Part shown: positions 1 through 5,764 of the stretch, piece after piece
How positions within the stretch are numbered: the first letter of the stretch is position 1
Layout: each line of letters opens with the position of its first letter
From: Ornithomonoglobus_A sp045532455
GTDB taxonomy: Bacteria > Bacillota > Clostridia > UBA1381
Assembly (NCBI GenBank): GCA_045532455.1
Contig: JAZSFX010000019.1
Location: 1-8,761, forward strand
Direction of reading: 5' to 3'
Length of the DNA stretch: 8,761 nt
The notes under the pieces: model-generated
What the model saw: only the letters and a program-made list of their open reading frames with translations
Told to the model about the DNA's origin: nothing
Database searches by the model: none
Made by a program: the position numbers and the translations under genes

Positions 1-417
1 ATACCCCGATACAACGACGCATCGGACAAGAAATACCTGTCACACAATCTGCCTGCTATTCTACTATTGCAATTTATCGCTTTAATACCTATGTTCACCA
101 TACTATCGTGCGATTTGAGACGGGTTGTGATGTACTGGATTATTTCATCATTTTTTATTTGTTTCCAGTTAAACGAACTAAAACAGCCTATTCACATCCC
201 GCTTATATCACGCATCAGTAACAATATTACGCAAGTATTTAAGCAAAACAAAATTCTCAATAGCAAGATTTTTTACCTAGTTTGCTTGCTATGTATAGGT
301 ATTCCGGCTTTTCACTTCAAGATGAGAGACTTCTTGCTATCGACCGAAATAGTAGGAGCAATAGATTCTATCAAGACAATAATTTTGCTTCTAAACCCAT
401 CACTTTGCTCACCATAA
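1..417 (+). CDS. C-terminal part of a polytopic membrane protein (5' end outside window)
   Basis: The frame is open from base 1 to a TAA at 415-417, so the gene starts upstream of the window and only about 138 residues are visible. A TTG at 67 is the only internal alternative I would consider, but the open frame before it makes a partial gene more likely. Three strongly hydrophobic stretches are visible: LPAILLLQFIALIPMFTIL, then VVMYWIISSFFICFQL, then FYLVCLLCIGIPAFHF. They are separated by short basic loops (DLRR; KQNKILNSK), which suggests an inner-membrane protein. No family-defining motif survives in this fragment. A surface-polysaccharide polymerase or other multi-pass protein is possible but unproven. 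It is followed by a 160-bp gap before the DUF2795 gene and is probably outside the toxin island. Confidence 0.6.
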   Translation: MPRYNDASDKKYLSHNLPAILLLQFIALIPMFTILSCDLRRVVMYWIISSFFICFQLNELKQPIHIPLISRISNNITQVFKQNKILNSKIFYLVCLLCIGIPAFHFKMRDFLLSTEIVGAIDSIKTIILLLNPSLCSP

Positions 418-526
418 AAGATTATAAATCTAGAGCAGGAATATAAATTTGCATATTTTAACACAAAATCAGGTCAATATCATAGCTTTTTTGCAGTAAA
501 AATGTGAATATTGAGCCGAAAAGCAC

Positions 527-534
527 TACTTTTG
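527..534 (+). promoter_or_regulatory. Bacteroidetes-type -7 box for the DUF2795 gene
   Basis: TACTTTTG matches the Bacteroidetes -7 consensus TAnnTTTG and lies 43 bp before the ATG at 578. A second match, TAAATTTG at 444-451, lies further upstream in the same gap. No convincing -33 TTTG is seen at the usual spacing for either. The A-rich leader between this box and the start has no clear Shine-Dalgarno sequence, as is usual in this phylum. Confidence 0.45.
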
Positions 535-577
535 CGCATCCAAAAAATAAGAAAATAATAACCTAAAAAATAACACA

Positions 578-799
578 ATGTATTGGACTCTTGAACTAGC
601 TTCTAAACTAGAAGACGCACCCTGGCCTGCCACCCGAGAAGAACTTATAGACTATGCTATTCGTTCGGGTGCGCCACTTGAAGTAATTGAAAATCTCCAA
701 GAAATGGAAGATGAGGGCGAAACTTACGAATGTATCGAAGACATCTGGCCCGACTACCCCAGCAAAGAAGACTTCTTCTTCGACGAGGAGGAATATTAA
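578..799 (+). CDS. small acidic DUF2795-family protein
   Basis: This 73-residue acidic cytosolic protein has no signal peptide or membrane segment. Residues 1-50 show the DUF2795 pattern: an N-terminal W-x-L-x-x-A, then PATREELIDYA, then SGAPLEVIENLQ, followed by an acidic D/E-rich tail ending in DEEEY. The family is widespread and short, and I know of no firmly established biochemical role. The ATG at 578 gives the family's usual N-terminus. A strong terminator follows at 830-865, so the gene is a self-contained unit. Its last eight codons (776-799) recur twice within the island, at 2433-2456 and 7186-7209, each time just ahead of a terminator. This suggests that it is the resident gene beside which toxin cassettes accumulated, rather than a member of the toxin system. 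A regulatory link to the toxins cannot be excluded. Confidence 0.8.
   Translation: MYWTLELASKLEDAPWPATREELIDYAIRSGAPLEVIENLQEMEDEGETYECIEDIWPDYPSKEDFFFDEEEY
776..799 (+). repeat. DUF2795 3'-end repeat, parental copy (A)
   Basis: These are the last eight codons (FFDEEEY and stop) of the DUF2795 gene. Copies B (2433-2456) and C (7186-7209) differ from it at 2 and 3 of 24 positions. Most of those differences fall at third codon positions. Confidence 0.7.
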
Positions 800-829
800 A
801 TTTTCGCAAGCAAGGAATTTGCATAATTG

Positions 830-865
830 GCGGTGCGACAAAATATTGTCGCACCGCTGTTTTTT
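830..865 (+). terminator. Rho-independent terminator of the DUF2795 gene
   Basis: A perfect 10-bp stem GCGGTGCGAC / GTCGCACCGC (830-839 with 848-857) with an 8-nt AT-rich loop is followed by TGTTTTTT. It lies 30 bp after the DUF2795 stop. Confidence 0.9.
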
Positions 866-912
866 ATCTGCTATTAAAAACGAAAAAGAAGAGGTGAATA
901 TTTGCTGCATTT

Positions 913-944
913 ATTGACAAATGAATTTTGAGATATTATATTTG
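913..944 (+). promoter_or_regulatory. promoter for the first immunity-like gene
   Basis: ATTG at 913-916 and TATATTTG at 937-944 are separated by 20 bp, a good match to the Bacteroidetes -33/-7 arrangement. The box lies 88 bp before the chosen start at 1033, leaving a long leader. A 16-codon frame at 962-1012 lies in that leader, and I see no reason to call it a gene. Confidence 0.55.
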
Positions 945-1032
945 CAGTTATAGCTACTGAAATGTCAGCAGTGTGGAAAGTGTTATTTCTGTCGCTTTAC
1001 GACTACTTTTAGGTACAATCAATAACAATATC

Positions 1033-1725
1033 ATGAAACGCATTTTTTCAACATTATTGCTGTTTGCTGTGCTCGTTACGACAGCATCGGCACAATATTT
1101 CCCGGTGGATACAGCGCGACTGAACAGTGCTTATAGAGCTATTGTCAGAGGCCCCAACACTCTTGAAAAACAGCAGGATTTTCTTGCCGCCTTTCCTACC
1201 ACATATATGGAGTTCTATTATACATATCAATATATTGAAGGAAATAATTACGACCTTGCAATGACGCGGATGGTGAACGCGCATTTAACTGTTTTAAAAG
1301 ACAGTCTATATCTTATAAGCGATTCACTTTATTGTAATAAACTTGTGAATTTGGCGGTGGGAATGAATGATACAGGCGAAATAACATCACATCTTCAAGA
1401 AATCATACATATGGCAATGTTAAAGCATGAAAAGACGATGATGTTTGCCGTAATGCGTCTATTCAAAGCTTATCAACTTCAATTTTGGTCGTTCTATTGG
1501 TCGAGTGTAGCATATAGCGAAAGTTGGACAGAGCACTTCGTAAAACTATATAGCAGATATTTTGAAGATTATCCCGATGTTGTGCGTACAATGGCAATTG
1601 CCTTCGATTATTATAATGGCGGTGTCTGTTACCCCGACGAATTTCCTCATTTGCAAGAAAAGAGATATAAGCAAGAGGGTTATAAATACAAATTCGACGA
1701 TTACCGTTATCGAGTAAGGGACTAA
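1033..1725 (+). CDS. exported immunity-like protein, family A (orphan copy)
   Basis: This 230-residue protein begins with a type I signal peptide (MKRIFSTLLLFAVLVTTASA, then Q), so it should be periplasmic. I chose the ATG at 1033 over the GTG at 973 because it places the signal peptide at the very N-terminus, exactly as in the two relatives in this window (4376 and 8373). Shared family landmarks are YFPVDTARLN after cleavage, AFPTTYMEFYYTY near residue 60, a D-x-LYCNKL motif, QFWSFYWS in the middle, and MAIAFDYYN near the C-terminus. I do not recognise a named domain. The 4376 relative directly follows a DUF5675-type toxin, which makes an immunity role likely. This copy has no toxin upstream; the next gene downstream is the interrupted toxin at 1789. 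It therefore looks like an orphan immunity gene, or else the partner of 1789 in reversed order. Confidence 0.7.
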   Translation: MKRIFSTLLLFAVLVTTASAQYFPVDTARLNSAYRAIVRGPNTLEKQQDFLAAFPTTYMEFYYTYQYIEGNNYDLAMTRMVNAHLTVLKDSLYLISDSLYCNKLVNLAVGMNDTGEITSHLQEIIHMAMLKHEKTMMFAVMRLFKAYQLQFWSFYWSSVAYSESWTEHFVKLYSRYFEDYPDVVRTMAIAFDYYNGGVCYPDEFPHLQEKRYKQEGYKYKFDDYRYRVRD

Positions 1726-1767
1726 TCATTGTGTTAATTCTGCAACCTTAAAATTTATACGGGATAT

Positions 1768-1775
1768 TACTTTTG
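1768..1775 (+). promoter_or_regulatory. -7 box ahead of the diverged toxin gene
   Basis: TACTTTTG matches TAnnTTTG and lies only 13 bp before the ATG at 1789, implying a very short leader. The surrounding GCAACCT ... TACTTTTG order resembles a diverged version of the promoter repeat found before the other three toxins, where the leader is longer. Confidence 0.4.
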
Positions 1776-1788
1776 TCGAAAAAAAGTA

Positions 1789-2256
1789 ATGAGTCCAAAA
1801 AGATTATCTATTTTCGACATTGCAACAATGTACGAAGGTGAACAAGATTCTGCAACAGCAGTTCCCGGAGCACGTGTGAAGATATCCACTAACCGCATAT
1901 ACTATGGTAATAAATCCACTCTAAGTGAATTTGTCGCCACAGCATATGACAGAAACGGAAAATCTATAAAATCCATGAATGGTTATTTTCTTGAACCTGC
2001 AGTTGATTATGATTCGGCAAGAATCGAAGGATCTAAAAAAGCGATATTAGGTGGGAAGTACCGAATTGTTCCCAAACAGTATGAAACTCAAAGATTTCAG
2101 TGGTATTTAAAAGGTGTGGATGGCAGGACAGGAATAGCAATACATAAAGGAACTAATGGTACGGATTCTAAAGGTTGTCTTATACCTTGCACAAGTTATT
2201 CTTATGATAGTGATAATAATGAATACAAAGTATGGAAATCGGGAGCGAAACTATAG
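1789..2256 (+). CDS. diverged DUF5675-type toxin, truncated by an in-frame amber codon
   Basis: The frame encodes 155 residues and then meets TAG at 2254-2256. The middle aligns throughout with the toxins at 3742 and 5149: N-R-x-x-YG, STLSEFVATAYD, SMNGYFLEP, YDSARI, KKAI-x-GG-x-Y, then GRTGIAIHKGTNGTDSKGC (His119, Cys130). This is the DUF5675 pattern, whose His...Gly-Cys resembles the catalytic motif of YkuD-type L,D-transpeptidases (inference). After the TAG the same frame continues for 21 codons that match the C-terminus of the intact toxins, so one substitution (probably AAG to TAG) removed the tail. The N-terminus (MSPKRLSIFDIATMYEGE) is only distantly similar to the conserved module of the other toxins. 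No immunity gene follows; a family A immunity gene precedes it by 63 bp. It is probably inactive, unless the tail is dispensable or the amber is suppressed. Confidence 0.75.
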   Translation: MSPKRLSIFDIATMYEGEQDSATAVPGARVKISTNRIYYGNKSTLSEFVATAYDRNGKSIKSMNGYFLEPAVDYDSARIEGSKKAILGGKYRIVPKQYETQRFQWYLKGVDGRTGIAIHKGTNGTDSKGCLIPCTSYSYDSDNNEYKVWKSGAKL

Positions 2257-2322
2257 GAATTGACAAAATTCTTTAATAAATATGGAGATTGTGGTATAGA
2301 GATTAACATTACTCCTTTATAA
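2257..2322 (+). pseudogene. orphaned C-terminal tail of the 1789 toxin
   Basis: In the same frame as 1789, just past the TAG, codons read ELTKFFNKYGDCGIEINI and end at TAA 2320-2322. The intact relatives read ELFDFFDNYGKNGIKIN at this place. No reading-frame change is needed, which shows that the TAG is a point nonsense mutation and not the natural end. Confidence 0.85.
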
Positions 2323-2338
2323 TGCTTTGTAAAAATTT

Positions 2339-2376
2339 GTTTATGGCCTTTTACAGCCAAATATGTATCTCTCAAA
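2339..2376. repeat. cassette-end repeat R1
   Basis: GGCCTTTTACAGCCAAATAT followed by GTATCTCTCAAA is one of four imperfect copies of a roughly 35-bp element at cassette ends (others at about 6561, 7095 and 8695). Read on the minus strand, all four end in an aligned stop codon (TAA, TAA, TGA, TGA). This suggests fossils of the 3' end of a convergent gene, of which the copy at 8696 may be the living one. Confidence 0.6.
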
Positions 2377-2432
2377 TACGTTTTTATTTAAGCGTCAGTC
2401 TTATATATCAACATATTATATCATTTTTACTA

Positions 2433-2456
2433 TTCTTTGACGAGGAGGAATACTAA
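2433..2456 (+). repeat. DUF2795 3'-end repeat, copy B (gene fragment)
   Basis: This 24-bp stretch encodes FFDEEEY plus stop, like the end of the DUF2795 gene, with two third-position changes. No upstream part of that gene is present. A terminator follows immediately, as it does after the parental gene. I read it as a recombination scar. Confidence 0.65.
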
Positions 2457-2486
2457 TCAAAAACAAAGATGTAAACATCTAAATAT

Positions 2487-2528
2487 CAGCGAGATAAATA
2501 AATCCATTATTTATCTCGCTGGTGTTTT
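2487..2528 (+). terminator. Rho-independent terminator after DUF2795 remnant B
   Basis: A 14-bp perfect stem (2487-2500 with 2508-2521; arm CAGCGAGATAAATA) with a 7-nt loop is followed by GTGTTTTA. Its sequence differs from the hairpin at 830, so it is not a simple copy of that one. It could also serve the minus-strand gene ending at 2668, although the T-run on that side is weak. Confidence 0.75.
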
Positions 2529-2667
2529 ATGGAGTTTTATGGTCATTTATAGAAAAGTTTGTATATCTATAATCAACCATTTAGGATTTCAAAAGTTCGT
2601 TTGTTTCTCTCAATGACAGAGGTTCTGAAAATCCTCGGGAATGTTAGAATTTTACCACATAGCAGAG

Positions 2668-3603
2668 TTATTTGAGAAGCGGGTTATCACTACTTGTTCG
2701 CACCATCACTGCGCTATCGGGCCAGAAACCAAGTTTTTCTGCGGTTCTGAATAAAAGGGTATTATTGCTGAAAAGCTCCAACGTTACCCCACAATCGGCA
2801 TCCAAGAAGAAACATCCTGTGGCTTTGTTCCCGCGTTCGGGAGCGAGCAAGCGAGCCTGTGACAGGTAATTGCCATCGCTGCCAATCTCCGGCATTTGTA
2901 TCCTTGCGCCACCCAAAAACACGCCACCGGCTACAAGCAACAGCGAATCGCCCTTTGCAGCTATGCTTATATTAAAATCTTGCCAAGGTCCGTTTTTCTC
3001 CCACGCCCACTTGCCCACAAACGGGGTGGGCGTAATGCCCGCAATATCAAATTTATTTACAGCCGAAACATCGGCATCGGGTACAAAGGCATTTTCTTTA
3101 TACAAATCTACCACCTCGGTTGAAAAAGAGTAATTCTCGCTGTTTTTACGCACAAGCACCCCGCTGTCGGGCCAATAATTCACATTGCCGGTTATCTTGA
3201 ACGTGAGCGTGTCGAGTGCTGTCAATTCTAAAACAATGGGATAATATTCGTTTTGGGGATAATTTTGGAACACGCTGAAATACTGATTCACAATATTGCC
3301 TGCCGCCCTATTGCCACTTTTTGGCACAGGAATACAAGCCTGCGGTATGACATTGCCCTTGCTATCGCTCAATGGGTTGCCCGACATATAAAAAGGTTCC
3401 TGCCTCTCCCAAAAAAATGCCACGAGCAGCGAATCGCCTCGCTCGCCTATGCGCAGCGAGAGGTTTTGAATAGAATCATTCGCCGCTACACTCTCCCAAC
3501 AACCCACAAACGGCGAGGGAGAGAAACCTGCTACATCAACTTGTTTGTTGCCACCGCAGGCAAATATGCTCAACACACTTAAAATAACCAATAATCTTTT
3601 CAT
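2668..3603 (-). CDS. lipoprotein with two tandem homologous domains
   Basis: The 311-residue product starts MKRLLVILSVLSIFAC, a lipobox with the acylated cysteine at residue 16. The mature part consists of two related halves. Half 1 (about 22-156) begins VDVAGFSPSPFVGCW and ends YWPDSGVLVRKNSEN. Half 2 (about 184-307) begins FDIAGITPTPFVGKW and ends FWPDSAVMVRTSSDN; both contain GDSLL. The FVG-x-W start recalls the first conserved motif of lipocalin-like barrels, but that is a guess from one motif. I do not recognise the family. It is the only complete minus-strand gene in the window and has its own promoter. By eye it is richer in G+C than the toxin genes, with some 60-bp lines near 55-60% against about 35-40%. 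It sits between seam 2433-2528 and the next toxin promoter. It could be a passenger or an envelope immunity protein, and nothing decides between these. Confidence 0.8.
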   Translation of the reverse strand: MKRLLVILSVLSIFACGGNKQVDVAGFSPSPFVGCWESVAANDSIQNLSLRIGERGDSLLVAFFWERQEPFYMSGNPLSDSKGNVIPQACIPVPKSGNRAAGNIVNQYFSVFQNYPQNEYYPIVLELTALDTLTFKITGNVNYWPDSGVLVRKNSENYSFSTEVVDLYKENAFVPDADVSAVNKFDIAGITPTPFVGKWAWEKNGPWQDFNISIAAKGDSLLLVAGGVFLGGARIQMPEIGSDGNYLSQARLLAPERGNKATGCFFLDADCGVTLELFSNNTLLFRTAEKLGFWPDSAVMVRTSSDNPLLK

Positions 3604-3624
3604 AGCTTATTTAATACACAATTA

Positions 3625-3632
3625 CAAATATA
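3625..3632 (-). promoter_or_regulatory. -7 box of the minus-strand lipoprotein gene
   Basis: TATATTTG on the minus strand fits TAnnTTTG and lies 21 bp upstream of the ATG at 3603. It is back to back with the toxin promoter at 3695-3715, so 3604-3741 is a divergent control region. Confidence 0.5.
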
Positions 3633-3661
3633 ACACTTTATAAACATATTCATTTTTTTCG

Positions 3662-3836
3662 TTGCATAAATTAGTATTTTAACAACCTTGTCGCTATATT
3701 TGCGTTGTACTTTTGCTGCATAAATCAAAAAATAATTTTTTATGAGCAATTTTACAAGAAACGGGCAAAGAGTGCCAAGCCTCATAGAGGAGGCCTTGAT
3801 GGGAAAAATTTACGACGAACCCAAGGAGGATGAAAA
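3662..3836 (+). repeat. promoter + leader + N-terminal-module repeat, copy P1
   Basis: This 175-bp direct repeat is shared with P2 (5069-5243) and P3 (7272-7446). In each copy the ATG is exactly 80 bp from the left edge. From the -7 box to the end of codon 31, P1 and P3 differ at only 3 of about 142 positions, including a perfectly conserved untranslated leader. The upstream 33 bp of P1 is the most diverged part. Confidence 0.9.
3695..3715 (+). promoter_or_regulatory. double -7 box of toxin 1
   Basis: Two overlapping candidates for TAnnTTTG are present: TATATTTG (3695-3702) and TACTTTTG (3708-3715). A TTG at 3688-3690 could serve as a weak -33 for the second, at a short 17-bp spacing. The ATG at 3742 follows an A/T-only leader without a Shine-Dalgarno sequence. 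Confidence 0.55.
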
Positions 3837-4347
3837 CAACAAACCAAAAACAAATGTTGTAATAAATACCAATAGAGAGTGGTATGGGAAGAATAGCACG
3901 GTTAGCACTTTTATAGCAACTGCATACAATGAAGATGGCGAAAAGATTGACTCAATGAAGGGTTACTTTTTAGAGCCACACGTTAATTATGATAGCGCCA
4001 AGATAGCAAATAGTAAAAAAGCTATTATGTACGGAACATACAATGTAGTTTCCAAGGCAGAACTTGAAAATAGAATAAACGCAGAAAGAAGGAAAAGAGG
4101 TGAGCCAAGTATTCAATTAACCTACAAATGGTATGTAGATAGCGTGCCCGGCCGTAGTGGGATTGCCATTCATACAGGTAACTATGGAAAGGATACAAAA
4201 GGATGTTTTTTACCGGGAGACAGCTATTCTTTCGACGAGATGACAGAAACTTATAATGTATGGAATTCCAAGAAAAAGACAAAAGAACTTTTTGATTTCT
4301 TTGATAACTACGGAAAAAATGGAATAAAAATAAATGTACCACATTGA
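3742..4347 (+). CDS. polymorphic toxin 1: constant N-terminal module + DUF5675-type domain
   Basis: This 201-residue protein has no signal peptide. Residues 1-31 (MSNFTRNGQRVPSLIEEALM to KEDE) are nearly identical to those of the toxins at 5149 and 7352, while the rest is a DUF5675-type domain: GYFLEP (74-79), YGTYNVV (97-103), and VPGRSGIAIHTGNYGKDTKGC with His144 and Cys155, then an ELFDFF...GIKIN tail. The His...Gly-Cys arrangement resembles the YkuD-type L,D-transpeptidase active site, suggesting a cysteine enzyme acting on peptidoglycan (inference). It is followed after 28 bp by an exported protein, as expected for an immunity partner of a periplasm-acting toxin. A constant start with a changing end is the hallmark of polymorphic toxins, though the constant part is unusually short. 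The secretion route is unknown; no secretion gene is in the window. Promoter boxes lie at 3695-3715. Confidence 0.75.
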   Translation: MSNFTRNGQRVPSLIEEALMGKIYDEPKEDENNKPKTNVVINTNREWYGKNSTVSTFIATAYNEDGEKIDSMKGYFLEPHVNYDSAKIANSKKAIMYGTYNVVSKAELENRINAERRKRGEPSIQLTYKWYVDSVPGRSGIAIHTGNYGKDTKGCFLPGDSYSFDEMTETYNVWNSKKKTKELFDFFDNYGKNGIKINVPH

Positions 4348-4375
4348 ACAACAATTCCTATAAATAACAAATATT

Positions 4376-5008
4376 ATGAAGCGACTGTTTTCAACAATAT
4401 TTCTGCTTGCGGCATTGCTTGCAACGGTTTCGGCACAGAGTTTTATCATAGACATTACGAGGCTGAATAAGGCCTACAATGAATTATTGCAGAACCCGCA
4501 ATCACAACATAGCCAGAGAGAGTTTTTCAATGCGTTTCCGAGTTCATGGCAGGAGTATTATGATACATACAAATATTGCGAAAGGGAAGGATATGACCTT
4601 TCAATGTATTATAAGGCTTTTGAACATATCGAAGCGTTGGAGAATTGTACAACGATAAATGACACACTCTATTGCAATAGGCTTATTGCATTATCAGTCG
4701 GCGCAGTGCTTGATTCCGATGCACCGAACCACCTACAAAAATTACTACACTACACAATGCAACACAAGAACGATGTATTTATGCATTGCTTGTCACAGAT
4801 AGAAAAAGGGCACCAGATGCAATTCTGGCAATTCTATTGGTCAAATAGAATAGACGGCAAAAATCAAAAACAAGAATTTAAGGAACTTTATAATATCAAC
4901 AAAAAGAAATACCCTTGTTTAATGAAAACTATGTCCGTCGCTTTTGAATACTTCAATAACAAGGTGCTTTTTATTGAAGATTTCATCAATATGATGAACA
5001 GCAAATGA
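4376..5008 (+). CDS. exported immunity-like protein, family A (partner of toxin 1)
   Basis: A 210-residue protein with a clear type I signal peptide (MKRLFSTIFLLAALLATVSA, then Q) and no further membrane segment is predicted to be periplasmic. It is a relative of 1033-1725, sharing D-x-TRLN after cleavage, FPSSWQEYYDTY, D-x-LYCNRL, QMQFWQFYWS and MSVAFEYFN. No named domain is recognised. It starts 28 bp after toxin 1 with no promoter of its own visible, so the two are probably co-transcribed. Position and periplasmic targeting support an immunity role against a toxin acting on the cell wall. The gene is AT-rich like the toxin. A weak hairpin follows at 5039-5066. Confidence 0.7.
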   Translation: MKRLFSTIFLLAALLATVSAQSFIIDITRLNKAYNELLQNPQSQHSQREFFNAFPSSWQEYYDTYKYCEREGYDLSMYYKAFEHIEALENCTTINDTLYCNRLIALSVGAVLDSDAPNHLQKLLHYTMQHKNDVFMHCLSQIEKGHQMQFWQFYWSNRIDGKNQKQEFKELYNINKKKYPCLMKTMSVAFEYFNNKVLFIEDFINMMNSK

Positions 5009-5038
5009 CTAAAAAAAGTTTCCCCATTGACTACTAAC

Positions 5039-5066
5039 AGCCAAACAGCAAAAATTCGGCTATTTT
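5039..5066 (+). terminator. weak, degraded terminator between cassettes
   Basis: AGCCAAA (5039-5045) pairs imperfectly with TTCGGCT (5055-5061), followed by ATTTT. It occupies the same place and order as the stronger hairpin at 7241-7271 (A-rich loop, then TTCGG), so it looks like a decayed copy of that terminator. Confidence 0.4.
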
Positions 5067-5068
5067 CT

Positions 5069-5243
5069 TTGCATAAATTAGCTTTTTAGCAACCTCGTGG
5101 TTATATTTGCGTTGTACTTTTGCTGCATAAATCAAAAAATAATTTTTTATGAGCAATTTTACAAGAAACGGACAAAGAGTGCCAAGCCTTATCGAGGAGG
5201 CCTTGCTTGGAAAAATGTATGATGAGCCGAAAGAGGATGAAAA
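5069..5243 (+). repeat. promoter + leader + N-terminal-module repeat, copy P2
   Basis: The upstream 33 bp of this copy match P3 with about one difference, but the coding part from codon 22 on differs from P1 and P3 at many synonymous sites (for example GATGAGCCGAAAGAG against GACGAACCCAAGGAG). That mosaic pattern points to recombination among copies. Homology with the 3742 gene continues past the repeat through the whole toxin. Confidence 0.85.
5102..5122 (+). promoter_or_regulatory. double -7 box of toxin 2
   Basis: TATATTTG (5102-5109) and TACTTTTG (5115-5122) sit at the same distances from the ATG as in the other two cassettes. The leader is identical to theirs. Confidence 0.55.
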
Positions 5244-5757
5244 CAACAAACCAAAAACAAATGTTGTTGTAAATGCAACTAGAAAGTGGTATGGAAAGAA
5301 AAGCACGGTTAGCACTTTTACAGCAACAGCATACAATGAACAAGGCGAGAAAATAGACTCAATGAAGGGGTATTTTTTAGAGCCACATGTTAATTACGAT
5401 AGCGCAAAGATAGCAAATAGTGATAAAGCTATTATGTACGGAACATATAATATTATTCCCAGAGCCGAACTTGAAGAGAGGATTAATAAACAACGAAGAG
5501 AGAGGGGAGAAGAGGATGTAAATCTTAGATTTGACTGGTATGTAGACAAGGTCCCAGGACGTAGCGGAATTGCTATTCACGGAGGCAGAAATGGAGACGA
5601 CACCTTGGGTTGTCTATTGCCCGGTGACACTCTTGAATACAAGGAACAAGTTCAAGATTACACAATAAAAAACTCCAAGTCTAAAAAAAATGAACTTTTT
5701 GATTTCTTCAAACAATACGGGAAACAAGGAATTAAGATAAATATTGGTTTCAAATAA
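5149..5757 (+). CDS. polymorphic toxin 2: constant N-terminal module + DUF5675-type domain
   Basis: This 202-residue protein has no signal peptide and is about 70% identical to toxin 1 by hand alignment without gaps. It keeps the constant residues 1-31, GYFLEP, YGTYN, and GRSGIAIHGGRNGDDTLGC with His144 and Cys155. The differences from toxin 1 cluster at residues 102-130 and 145-181, flanking the putative active site, while the N-terminal half is almost unchanged. This is what is expected if those surfaces define which immunity protein binds. The next gene, 8 bp downstream, is a lipoprotein unrelated to the family A immunity protein of toxin 1. Peptidoglycan is the most plausible target (inference from the YkuD-like His/Cys motif and envelope-located partner). 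It is read from its own copy of the repeated promoter. Confidence 0.75.
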   Translation: MSNFTRNGQRVPSLIEEALLGKMYDEPKEDENNKPKTNVVVNATRKWYGKKSTVSTFTATAYNEQGEKIDSMKGYFLEPHVNYDSAKIANSDKAIMYGTYNIIPRAELEERINKQRRERGEEDVNLRFDWYVDKVPGRSGIAIHGGRNGDDTLGCLLPGDTLEYKEQVQDYTIKNSKSKKNELFDFFKQYGKQGIKINIGFK

Positions 5758-5764
5758 TAAAAAT

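Larger units (their letters stand above)
2323..2667. other. gene-free seam between the first and second blocks of the island
   Basis: This gap contains the cassette-end repeat R1 (2339-2376), the DUF2795 3'-end copy B (2433-2456) and a strong hairpin terminator (2487-2528), each listed separately. A short palindrome-like AGATGT/ACATCT lies at about 2467-2480. From 2529 to 2667 I see no gene, RNA or clear signal; it is the 3' flank of the minus-strand lipoprotein gene. Confidence 0.5.

Noticed and set aside
608..917. Long minus-strand and alternative plus-strand frames over the DUF2795 gene
   Set aside because: They are shadows of a well-supported family gene, and the plus-strand one crosses the terminator at 830-865.
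962..1012. 16-codon frame (MSAVWKVLFLSLYDYF) in the leader of the first immunity-like gene
   Set aside because: Too short to support, with no attenuator-like hairpin and no conserved counterpart before the other family A genes.
2322..2456. A 44-codon plus-strand frame starting at the ATG that overlaps the toxin-tail stop and running through R1 in frame into FFDEEEY
   Set aside because: The equivalent frame at the R3/copy C seam has a stop and is out of phase, so the continuity is probably chance. There is also no promoter or leader support.
2543..2570. Possible fifth degenerate copy of the cassette-end repeat (GTTTGTATATCT)
   Set aside because: Only about a dozen AT-rich positions match and the diagnostic GCCTTTTAC part is absent.
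2670..3582. Plus-strand frames (2672-2869, 2870-3133, 3253-3582) opposite the lipoprotein gene
   Set aside because: The minus-strand protein has a lipobox and two homologous halves. The plus-strand frames show no domain, signal or promoter.
3600..3785. Minus-strand frames with an identical start (MRLGTLCPFLVKLLIKNYFL) at 3600-3785, 5034-5336 and 7213-7395
   Set aside because: They are antisense to the 175-bp promoter/module repeat. Their likeness is explained by the repeat, their ends diverge, and none has a promoter.
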